The notes under the pieces are model-generated. The model was not told where the DNA came from and did not search any database. It saw nothing but the letters and a program-made list of their open reading frames with translations. A program made the translations under genes and the position numbers. Shown one piece after another: positions 1 to 6,323 of a DNA stretch of 12,447 bases (positions are counted from its first letter, which is position 1; every line of letters starts with the position of its first letter). The stretch comes from Candidatus Latescibacterota bacterium (GTDB lineage: Bacteria; Latescibacterota; 4484-107; B68-G9). Where the stretch lies: NCBI GenBank assembly GCA_012961755.1, contig DTYS01000040.1, forward strand, positions 1 through 12,447, written 5' to 3'.

Positions 1-677
1 AAGGCGGTGAACCCCGAGGCGCCGAAGGCCACCAATATGGGAAGGACCCTCGTAACCCCCCCCTCCGCATGTACCCTCCTCCCGACGGGCACCTCCCCCC
101 CGCTCAAAGCAAAGGCCGCCGCCCCCACGAGGATGTTGAGGACGGCGGCGAGGTAGGAAGTCTCCCACACGCCTAAACTTCCCATGGCGAAGAAGGTCGC
201 CCCGAAGCATCCCAGGACGGCCCCCCCCGTGTTCAAAGCGTAGAGCCTTCCCACCCCCCATCCGACCTCCCCGAGGCCCCTGACCAAAAATTTGCTCACC
301 GAGGGCAGCGTCCCCCCCATGAGTACGGTCGGAAGGGCCAAAAGCCCTAGGCAAAGGACGAACCTCGTGCCCAAGCCCCCCCAGGCGGAGTAGGCCCTCT
401 CCACGAGGTTCAGAAGCCCTGGGAAGGCCAAGGCAAATCCACCTACACCGAGCTCCAGATAGGCATAGAGCCTAAGGGGGTCCGGATGCCGGTCGGCTAC
501 CCTCCCGAACATATAGCTCCCCAAGGCCATCCCACCCATGAAGGCAGACAGCACGGTGCTGACGGCCCACACCGTGGCCCCGAACACCACAACCAACATC
601 CTCGTCCACACAACCTGGTAGACGAGCCCACATGCCCCGGATACGAAGAACATTCCCGGTACCAACCACCTCCTCAC
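1..677 (-). CDS. Fused MFS/spermidine synthase-type membrane protein (3' end outside window)
   Basis: The first 225 codons of a polytopic membrane protein, running off the low-coordinate edge before any stop. The start is taken as GTG at 677-675, which overlaps the TGA of the preceding aminotransferase gene (4-nt GTGA overlap) and has a GAGGAGGGG Shine-Dalgarno five bases upstream; TTG at 665 or ATG at 653 are alternatives. Visible motifs are those of membrane-fused spermidine synthases: SGACGLVYQVVWTR at residues 13-26, PTVLMGGTLPS at 116-126, a LYALNTGGAVLG segment that follows, and a second-half repeat beginning FGASGFTA at the truncation. About seven hydrophobic helices are visible. The cytoplasmic methyltransferase-fold (SpeE-like) domain expected in this family would lie outside the window, so the enzymatic half is unproven and a transporter-only relative remains possible. 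It is translationally coupled to the aminotransferase and the sugar ABC genes. Poly-G runs of 7-8 bases occur several times in its coding strand. Confidence 0.78.
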   Translation of the reverse strand, partial: MRRWLVPGMFFVSGACGLVYQVVWTRMLVVVFGATVWAVSTVLSAFMGGMALGSYMFGRVADRHPDPLRLYAYLELGVGGFALAFPGLLNLVERAYSAWGGLGTRFVLCLGLLALPTVLMGGTLPSVSKFLVRGLGEVGWGVGRLYALNTGGAVLGCFGATFFAMGSLGVWETSYLAAVLNILVGAAAFALSGGEVPVGRRVHAEGGVTRVLPILVAFGASGFTA

Positions 678-1891
678 GGCGCCCCCTCCTCGGCGAAGGT
701 CCTCGTGGCGGCCTCCACTCCCGCGCCCACGGGCACGTCCACCCCCATCTCCCTCAGGGCCTGTTCCAAGGCATATATCGCGGGAAGTACGTACTGCGGC
801 CTCGCCACGAACCCCATCGTCCCTATCCTGTCCCCCCCTATGGCCACACCGTACTTCTCCTGCATCAGCTTCCCGAGCTTCCCCACGTCCAACCCATCCG
901 GCCAGACGACCTTGGTGCAGGCGGGTGCTGCTATCTCTTCCCTCTTCGCCTTCACTCCGAGCCCCAATGCCCTCACCGCCTCCCTCACGGCCCTCGCGGC
1001 CACCCTGTGCCTCCAGAAGACCCTCTCGGGTCCCTCCTCGAACACTTCGTCTAAGGCCGCCTTGAGCCCCTTTACGAGCACGTAGGAGGGGGAGGGCCCG
1101 TGCACGGTCTTCTTCGCAGCTGCTATAGCCACGTCCTCCACCCTCCCCTCGCTCCTCGCGGCAGCGTACGCCCCGCGCACCCCCTGATGGTAAGCCCTCC
1201 AGACCGTGAGGTCCATGCATATCGAGCGGATAGGGGTCCTCCTCTCCTCCATCCTCCTCCAGGCCCTCTCCCCTACGACTACTATGGCTATTCCCTGGGG
1301 GGCGTTGAGGCTCTTCTGAGGGCTCGTGCAACATATATCTATCCCCCAGTCGTCCACCCTGACCTCCATGCACGCCAGGGAGCTCACGGCGTCCACCATG
1401 TAGAGCACACCTGGAAACTCCCTTACCATGTCCCCTATCTCGTCTACGGGGTTCACCGTGCCCATGCTCGTCTCCACGTGTACCACCGCCACCATCTTGG
1501 CATCTGGGTGCTCCTCTAAGGCCCTCCCAACCATCTCGGGGGTCACGACGTCCCCGTCCTCTGCCCTCACCGGTATCGGCTCGGCCCCTACGGCCGAAGC
1601 TATGTCGTAGAGGACTTGGCCGAATGTGCCCGATATCCCGGTTATGACCTTATCCCCCTCCTCCAATGTGCTCACCATGGCCGCCTCCTCCCCGTAGGTA
1701 GCGCAGCCGTCCATAAGGATTACCTCGTTCTCGGTGTGTAACAACTTCTTTATCATCTCCACGGCGGCCACCTCTATCTCCCAGTAAGGGGGATAATATA
1801 TGGGCGTTCCCAGCTGTTTCCCCATCTCCTCCAATGCCTTGGGGTATATATCGGTCTGGCCGCAGCTCATATTTATCCTTACCTGTCGCAT
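674..1891 (-). CDS. Class V PLP-dependent aminotransferase (alanine-glyoxylate / serine-pyruvate type)
   Basis: A 405-residue fold-type I PLP enzyme, full length for the alanine-glyoxylate/serine-pyruvate aminotransferase family. Visible landmarks: substrate/phosphate pocket DGCATYGEEA at 61-70, GDKVITGISGTFGQ at 79-92, HVETSMGTVNPVDEIG at 138-153, the PLP-ring aspartate D167 in MVDAVSS, the Schiff-base lysine K193 in SPQKSLNAPQG, and a C-terminal DRIGTMG at 354-360 matching the family's RIGHMG-type segment. It should move an amino group between a small amino acid and a 2-oxo acid in the cytoplasm; substrates cannot be read from sequence. Seven cysteines are present, including C174 and C187/C188 near the active site. 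The start ATG (1891-1889) follows AAGGATGAGG and lies 4 nt after the upstream permease stop; an internal ATG at codon 8 is an alternative. It sits between the sugar permease genes and an MFS/spermidine-synthase-type gene, which suggests a catabolic or biosynthetic role tied to the imported compound. Confidence 0.88.
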   Translation of the reverse strand: MRQVRINMSCGQTDIYPKALEEMGKQLGTPIYYPPYWEIEVAAVEMIKKLLHTENEVILMDGCATYGEEAAMVSTLEEGDKVITGISGTFGQVLYDIASAVGAEPIPVRAEDGDVVTPEMVGRALEEHPDAKMVAVVHVETSMGTVNPVDEIGDMVREFPGVLYMVDAVSSLACMEVRVDDWGIDICCTSPQKSLNAPQGIAIVVVGERAWRRMEERRTPIRSICMDLTVWRAYHQGVRGAYAAARSEGRVEDVAIAAAKKTVHGPSPSYVLVKGLKAALDEVFEEGPERVFWRHRVAARAVREAVRALGLGVKAKREEIAAPACTKVVWPDGLDVGKLGKLMQEKYGVAIGGDRIGTMGFVARPQYVLPAIYALEQALREMGVDVPVGAGVEAATRTFAEEGAP

Positions 1892-1895
1892 GTCC

Positions 1896-2750
1896 TCATC
1901 CTTTGAGAGCTCCGACGGTTATCCCCTTCGTTATCCTCTCCTGGAGCACGGCGTACCCGATTATCGTGGGCAACATAACTATCACGAGCCCCGCGAACAG
2001 CGAACCCCAGTCGGTCTTGTAATGTTCCACCATCATGAGGTTTGCGATCCCCAAGGGCAGGGTCCTGAGGGCAGACGAAGAGATGACCACCAAGGCAAGT
2101 ACGTACTCGTTCCATATCGCTATGAAAGTAAATATCGCCACAGCTATTAGCCCGGGCTTGGCTAAGGGCAACATTATCCTCCAGAACACCCCGAAGTGGG
2201 AACAGCCATCTATGAACCCCGCCTCCTCGAGCTCCTTGGGTATGGTCTTGAAGAAAGCGGTAAGGACGAAGACGGTGAAAGGTATTCCGGACGCGACGTA
2301 CACTGATATGAGCCCGGTGTGGGTGTCCAACAGACCCAGGTCCCTCAGGAGGAAGAACATGGGGACCAAGGCGAGAAATATCGGGAACATGAGCCCGGCC
2401 AAGAAGAAGTAGTACAACAAGGAGTTACCCTTGAACCTATACCTCGCCAGGGCGTAGCTCGCCATAGCTCCTATCACCAGCTGTATGGCCACCGTGGTCA
2501 TAGTGACGAACACGCTGTTGAAGAAGAAGCTACCTATCTGTGCGTCCCTCCAGGCGTTCACGAAGTTCTCCCAGTGGAGCTTGGTGGGGAGGGCCCATGC
2601 GTTGGCGAACAGCTCCCTGCTGGACTTGAACGAAGTGTACATGAGCCAGACCATGGGATATATCACCACCACGCTGTAGGCCGCGAACACGACCTGCATG
2701 ACCGACTTCCTGAACAGGACCTTCGGGTCCCTCCCCCTGACCCCGGCCAT
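1896..2750 (-). CDS. Carbohydrate ABC transporter permease, MalG/NgcG-type
   Basis: A 284-residue inner-membrane permease of the CUT1 (MalG-like) carbohydrate ABC family, of usual length. A short basic N-terminus is followed by a helix at about 17-39 and five further hydrophobic segments. The cytoplasmic EAA loop that docks the ATPase is clear at 175-200 (EEAGFIDGCSHFGVFW, then RIMLPLAKPG), and the N-terminal TSFKSSRELF segment (39-48) is typical of MalG-type subunits. The gene starts 9 nt after the MalF-type gene's stop, whose TAA overlaps an AAGGAGG Shine-Dalgarno, so the two permeases are probably translated together and form the heterodimeric channel. No ABC ATPase gene is present in the visible operon; a shared MsmK/UgpC-type ATPase encoded elsewhere is the usual solution in this family. 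The transported compound is inferred only from the binding protein. Confidence 0.92.
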   Translation of the reverse strand: MAGVRGRDPKVLFRKSVMQVVFAAYSVVVIYPMVWLMYTSFKSSRELFANAWALPTKLHWENFVNAWRDAQIGSFFFNSVFVTMTTVAIQLVIGAMASYALARYRFKGNSLLYYFFLAGLMFPIFLALVPMFFLLRDLGLLDTHTGLISVYVASGIPFTVFVLTAFFKTIPKELEEAGFIDGCSHFGVFWRIMLPLAKPGLIAVAIFTFIAIWNEYVLALVVISSSALRTLPLGIANLMMVEHYKTDWGSLFAGLVIVMLPTIIGYAVLQERITKGITVGALKG

Positions 2751-2759
2751 ATTCCCTCC

Positions 2760-3638
2760 TTAGTACTGTACTGTCTCCCTCCTCTGCAACCTTATGGACA
2801 GGAGCGCCAAGGTGAAGGTTATGAGGAAGAGGGCTATGGCTATAGCGGTGGCGTATCCGAACTTTCCGAACTTGAAAGCGTTGTCGTAGAGATATGTAGC
2901 CAAGGTCTCCGTGCTCCTGTTGGGTCCGCCGTCCGTCATTATCTTCACCACAGCGAACGTGCCGAAGCCGTTCAAAAGCAGGAAGACTACGGTGACCTTC
3001 ATTATCTCCCCGAGTAAGGGAAAGGTCACGTGCCGGAAGGTCTTCCACTCGCTCGCACCGTCTATCTTGGCAGAATCGTACAGGTCCGTGGGTATCCCCT
3101 CCAAGGCCGAAAGGTAGAGTATCATGTAGAACCCCACGGCAGCCCACACCTTGACCGCCACTATGCACCAGGGCGCGGTCTTCACGCTGCCGAGCCAGGG
3201 GGGAGGGTTATCTACACCTAAGAGCCTCAGGAAGTTGCTGAGTATCCCGAAGTCGGGGTTCAGGACGAAGGACCAGAGCACCGCTATCGCCACCACGGAT
3301 ATCAGGTTGGGGAAGAAGTAGGTTATCCTGAAGAACCTCGAACCCCACACCAACTCCCTCGACATAGCCACGGCGAAGAACAGGGCTATTATAGGCACTA
3401 TGGTACCGTTGGTGACGGTAAAGAATACGGTGTTCTTCAGGGCGTTCCAGAAGTAGGGGTCGTGGAGCATGGCCGAGAAGTTCTTGAGCCCTATAAACGA
3501 CATCCTCGCCGAGACCCCGTGCCAGTCCGTGAGACCTATGTAGAAGGCCCTCATGTAAGGGTATACCATGAAGATGCCGTACATAAGGAAGGCAGGGGAT
3601 ACGAAGAGCGCTATTACCTTCCACTGTCCTTTACCCAT
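2760..3638 (-). CDS. Carbohydrate ABC transporter permease, MalF/UgpA/NgcF-type
   Basis: A 292-residue inner-membrane permease, the MalF-side partner of the downstream MalG-type gene. Six hydrophobic helices are visible, the first at about 8-30 (VIALFVSPAFLMYGIFMVYP) and the last at about 262-282. The EAA coupling loop lies at 188-210 (DSAKIDGASEWKTF, then RHVTFPLLG). The segment GGPNRSTETLATYLYDNAF at 237-255 is the characteristic periplasmic stretch of UgpA/MsmF/NgcF-type permeases. The length fits the short MalF class, without the large extra periplasmic domain of E. coli MalF. The ATG has an AGGGAGGAGG Shine-Dalgarno directly upstream and is 10 nt from the binding-protein stop codon (TAG). 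Together with the neighbouring permease and binding protein it forms an importer missing only its ATPase. Confidence 0.92.
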   Translation of the reverse strand: MGKGQWKVIALFVSPAFLMYGIFMVYPYMRAFYIGLTDWHGVSARMSFIGLKNFSAMLHDPYFWNALKNTVFFTVTNGTIVPIIALFFAVAMSRELVWGSRFFRITYFFPNLISVVAIAVLWSFVLNPDFGILSNFLRLLGVDNPPPWLGSVKTAPWCIVAVKVWAAVGFYMILYLSALEGIPTDLYDSAKIDGASEWKTFRHVTFPLLGEIMKVTVVFLLLNGFGTFAVVKIMTDGGPNRSTETLATYLYDNAFKFGKFGYATAIAIALFLITFTLALLSIRLQRRETVQY

Positions 3639-3648
3639 GTCCTCCTCC

Positions 3649-4998
3649 CTATCTGCGGGCGATCCTCTCGGGAAGCTCTCTGTGATACTTTACGATGGTA
3701 GGGTCCTCCCTTATGCGCTGGGCTATCATCTCTATCCTGTAAGCGAATTCTTCTGGGGATATGCCCTCGTAGAGCAGGGCCGCCAAAGCGTTCTCCGCCC
3801 CATCCTCCATCTCCTCGTACCAGTCCGTGAACCTCATGTAGAACGTCTCCCCCTTAGCCTCCCTCACGGCGTCCAGAGCGCTCTGAAGGGCCTCAGGTAT
3901 CTCCACCCCCTCGGTCGCCCCCTTTATAGGCATGAGGTCCCCTACCTTCCTCACGAAGTTCCGCGCCATCTTCTTAGAAAGCAATATCCTTAAAAACTCC
4001 ATCCCTAGCTCCTTATGTTTGGCTTGTGCGGGAACCCAGAGGTCGGCGCCAGCGGAGGCCTCTATCGCCTCGGCGCTCCCCTTCCCCCCGGAGACCGCAG
4101 GCAGGGGCATTATCCTCATCCTGAATCCCGGAGGGATGGCCTCCTTCATCTCGTTCTCCAACCAAGTTCCACATGGGACCATGGCAGCCTTCCCTTGAAG
4201 CCACACCATCTGGGCCTCAGTATGGGTAAAGGCCGAGGACCCCTCTAAGACGTAGCCCCTATCTATGAGTTCCCTGCACATCCTCGCAGCCCTTACGACA
4301 TCCGGCCTCTCCCATGCTCCCGGCACCAGGTTGTCCAGGTCTACGAGGAGCCTGTACCCTCCTATCTTGTAAAGGAGCGCCCTGAATATTATGCCGTAGT
4401 AGGACGGGTACCTTCCCTGGTGGACGAGGGGAGCGATCCCCGTGGCCTTTATTTCGTCGCAGAGCTCGAGGAACTCCTCCCAGGTCTTCGGCGGCCTCCA
4501 GCCGTGTTCTTCGAACATGTTGACGTTGTACCAAAGCCCTAAGACCGCGAAGGTTATCGGAAGGAAGTATTGGTGTCCCTCGTACCTCCCACTGTCCAAG
4601 GCGCCCGGGAGGAAGGAGTCCTTAAACTTGATGTGTTCCTGGCCGTAGGCCGGGGCCTCCATGAGGGAGTCCAGGGGAGCGACCAGCCCCTCCTGAAGGT
4701 TAACCCATATGTTTATGTTGTGGATCCCCCAGAACACGTCGGGTGGATTTCCCGCCAAGAACCTTGTCCTGGTCTGGTCCCAGACCCTGGGGTTCCCCCA
4801 TATGTACGCCTTGTACCCGGGATGGGCCCTTTCAAATTCCTTCCCGGCGTCGTATAGCCACTCCATCCCGTACCCGCCCTGGAAGAACGCCCCCTCCATC
4901 GTCCTCTCATCGAGGTTCCCTATACCCCCCCTCCCCTTATAGACTATGGAGATCATGTATAAGGCGGCCATCAGGGCCAACCCCACCTTCTCCTTCAT
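3649..4998 (-). CDS. Sugar ABC transporter substrate-binding protein, NgcE-like (GlcNAc/chitobiose family)
   Basis: A 449-residue extracytoplasmic solute-binding protein (SBP family 1) and first gene of the ABC operon. Residues 1-20 (MKEK then a hydrophobic stretch) form a signal or anchor segment with no cysteine lipobox, so the protein is probably soluble in the periplasm or N-terminally anchored. Several stretches match my recollection of the N-acetylglucosamine/diacetylchitobiose-binding NgcE family: FFQGGYG at 38-44, FLAGNPPDVFW, GLWYNVNMFEEHGWRPPKTW, and especially THTEAQ...WLQGKAAMVPCGTWLENE at 258-283, followed by MEFLRILLSKKMARNF. A GlcNAc- or chitobiose-like ligand is therefore plausible but not proven, since sugar specificity shifts easily in this family. 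The ATG has a GGAGAGGGG Shine-Dalgarno. Expression probably depends on the 83-nt interval upstream, which holds a strong hairpin. No chitinase, deacetylase or kinase gene is visible nearby to confirm the substrate. Confidence 0.88.
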   Translation of the reverse strand: MKEKVGLALMAALYMISIVYKGRGGIGNLDERTMEGAFFQGGYGMEWLYDAGKEFERAHPGYKAYIWGNPRVWDQTRTRFLAGNPPDVFWGIHNINIWVNLQEGLVAPLDSLMEAPAYGQEHIKFKDSFLPGALDSGRYEGHQYFLPITFAVLGLWYNVNMFEEHGWRPPKTWEEFLELCDEIKATGIAPLVHQGRYPSYYGIIFRALLYKIGGYRLLVDLDNLVPGAWERPDVVRAARMCRELIDRGYVLEGSSAFTHTEAQMVWLQGKAAMVPCGTWLENEMKEAIPPGFRMRIMPLPAVSGGKGSAEAIEASAGADLWVPAQAKHKELGMEFLRILLSKKMARNFVRKVGDLMPIKGATEGVEIPEALQSALDAVREAKGETFYMRFTDWYEEMEDGAENALAALLYEGISPEEFAYRIEMIAQRIREDPTIVKYHRELPERIARR

Positions 4999-5010
4999 GT
5001 CCCCTCTCCG

Positions 5011-5060
5011 ATAAGACTAAGGGCATACCACCTATACCTCAGGTATAAGCAGTATGCCCC
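5011..5060 (-). terminator. Inter-operon hairpin: probable terminator, possible operator
   Basis: On the minus strand GGGCATAC pairs with GTATGCCC (8 bp, 5021-5028 with 5052-5059). Inside is a second palindrome, TATACCTGAGGTATA (5033-5047), separated from the outer stem by 4x4 unpaired bases. The transcript would continue into TTAGTCTTAT, which is moderately U-rich. It begins 22 nt after the stop of the TonB/DUF4159 gene and ends 22 nt before the binding-protein ATG, so it can serve as an intrinsic terminator for the upstream operon. The near-perfect 15-bp inner palindrome could also be a repressor operator for the ABC operon. I could not identify a convincing -35/-10 pair in this gap. Confidence 0.55.
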
Positions 5061-5081
5061 TTTCTGCATCGCCCGGAAAGG

Positions 5082-6266
5082 TCACCTCATGGTGTACTGG
5101 CTTATGTTCGCGATCCCACCAGGCTGTGTGAGGGCGTACACGACCAGGTTCACCCCGAACTGGAGTCCCCTCTCCCTGCCGGCCTGGGCCTCCGGACAGG
5201 GGTCACCCCAGTACCAGCTTATGTTCAGGTCGCTGAAGACGACGGCAAGCCTGCCCCTTATGTTTATCCCCTCGAGGTAGTTTACGTTCCCGCCCGTCGC
5301 ACCTCCTAAGGGAGGCCCGTCGTCGAAGTCGTAGAAGCTGTGGAACAGGGGATGATCGTTCGGGATCCTGAAGAACTTCGCCTCAGCCCCCAGGGCCCTC
5401 TTGAGGACAGCCCTCATCTGGGAGTCGAAGGCAGTCCCCCTCAGGCCCCGCTGAGGGTTGGGCTTCCATTCCTTCTCGGACCCGCTCGGGGGTATCTGCG
5501 GAGCGATATCGTCGCAGAAGAGGAATCCCCCGTTGCGAAGGTACTCCCCGAGGTTCTCTATCTCCGTCTCGCTCAGATCCATGACCGCGGTATACCCAGT
5601 CATGTATATGAACGGAGCCTCGAAGAGCCTCGGGTCGCTCAGTTCTATCTTGGTCCCCTCTATACTGGCCCTGAGCTTAGTGTGGTCGTTGATGTACCTT
5701 ATAAGGTTCGGTATGGCCATCGGATAGGTATCCACATCCGGGTCCTGGAACTTGTAGGTCACCAGAGTCATCTTAAAGAAGCCCCGGATGTTCTTCTTGT
5801 CCGTCGGGTCCGGTATGACGATGGCCTTGTACCGACCTATGTCGAGGTCCTTCACGCTCAGGAGTTCTGTCTTGAGGTTGATCGCCTCCTGCGTGAGCGT
5901 GGGGGACCCTCCTGTCACGTCCACCACCTGAGCGGTCTCAAGACGGAGCTCCGAGGGTTTGGCACCGCTGTAAGCCCCCATGACCTCCCGCATGGTGGGG
6001 GATATGGCCCCCATGATGTCGGCGCCCAACGCTCTCACATCTGTGGCCACCACCACGTTTGCCAGTTGAGGGGCCTCAGCCTGGGCCAGGATGAACTCCA
6101 TCTGGACCTCTGAAAGCTCCGGCCTCTTGGCCAGCTCGAAGCTCTTCTTGAGGATGGGAGGAGGCGCTACGAACCTTATGTGGTACATCTCCTCCTCCGC
6201 CGCACGCCTGGCCAGGTGGGCCGAGATGTAAAATGCCGCTCCGTGCAGGAGCACCGAGATGAACAT
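5082..6266 (-). CDS. TonB-like N-terminus fused to DUF4159 domain (ExbBD-linked envelope protein)
   Basis: 394 residues from the first ATG. The N-terminal helix FISVLLHGAAFYIS (2-15) carries the SxxxH motif (S4, H8) and matches the SVxxHGA core of the TonB transmembrane segment that contacts ExbB/ExbD. A short proline patch FVAPPP (32-37) follows, then about 100 residues of linker, then a segment IVIPDPTDKKNIRGFF (149-164). The DUF4159 domain covers roughly 180-390, with FIYMTGYTAVMDLS (219-232) and LRNGGFLFCDD (243-253) as recognisable signatures. No normal TonB C-terminal domain is visible. Inferred role: an inner-membrane transducer driven by the ExbB/ExbD pair encoded just upstream, acting in the periplasm. 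The ATG at 6266 leaves no charged cytoplasmic tail, whereas the upstream in-frame codons encode RRHLRLIGT, so the true start is probably further upstream (ATT at 6296, or a one-base error). No ATG, GTG or TTG lies between the in-frame TGA at 6302-6300 and this ATG. Confidence 0.82.
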   Translation of the reverse strand: MFISVLLHGAAFYISAHLARRAAEEEMYHIRFVAPPPILKKSFELAKRPELSEVQMEFILAQAEAPQLANVVVATDVRALGADIMGAISPTMREVMGAYSGAKPSELRLETAQVVDVTGGSPTLTQEAINLKTELLSVKDLDIGRYKAIVIPDPTDKKNIRGFFKMTLVTYKFQDPDVDTYPMAIPNLIRYINDHTKLRASIEGTKIELSDPRLFEAPFIYMTGYTAVMDLSETEIENLGEYLRNGGFLFCDDIAPQIPPSGSEKEWKPNPQRGLRGTAFDSQMRAVLKRALGAEAKFFRIPNDHPLFHSFYDFDDGPPLGGATGGNVNYLEGINIRGRLAVVFSDLNISWYWGDPCPEAQAGRERGLQFGVNLVVYALTQPGGIANISQYTMR

Positions 6267-6303
6267 TGTCCCTATGAGTCTGAGATGTCTACGAATGGCT
6301 CAT

Positions 6304-6312
6304 CCCCCCTTT
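6304..6312 (-). promoter_or_regulatory. Shine-Dalgarno favouring a start upstream of 6266
   Basis: AAAGGGGGG lies seven bases before an in-frame ATT codon (6296-6294), the right spacing for initiation there. The annotated ATG at 6266 has only a weak AGGGA four bases upstream. Starting at the ATT adds ten residues, including the basic stretch RRHLR. The same G-run directly abuts an out-of-frame ATG (6303) that reaches TAG after four codons. Confidence 0.4.
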
Positions 6313-6323
6313 CTGAGAAGGTT

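Noticed and set aside
486..1085. Plus-strand open frame of 199 codons opposite the MFS and aminotransferase genes
   Set aside because: It is a shadow of two real genes on the opposite strand in GC-rich DNA. The product is proline/serine-rich with no recognisable domain and spans the junction of both genes.
4999..5081. Sigma-70 promoter for the sugar ABC operon
   Set aside because: Candidate pairs such as TTTCCG-17-CATACT match consensus at only 3/6 and 4/6 positions, so I could not support a promoter call even though one is expected here.
5340..6113. Plus-strand open frame of 257 codons opposite the TonB/DUF4159 gene
   Set aside because: The minus-strand frame encodes recognisable TonB-like and DUF4159 motifs over the same bases. 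The plus-strand product is low-complexity and has no family signature.
6289..6303. Four-codon mini-ORF (ATG AGC CAT TCG TAG) before the TonB/DUF4159 gene, possibly a leader peptide
   Set aside because: The G-run directly abuts its ATG, leaving no usable Shine-Dalgarno spacing, and there is no attenuator-like hairpin or run of regulatory codons. It is better explained by an upstream start or a one-base error in the main gene.
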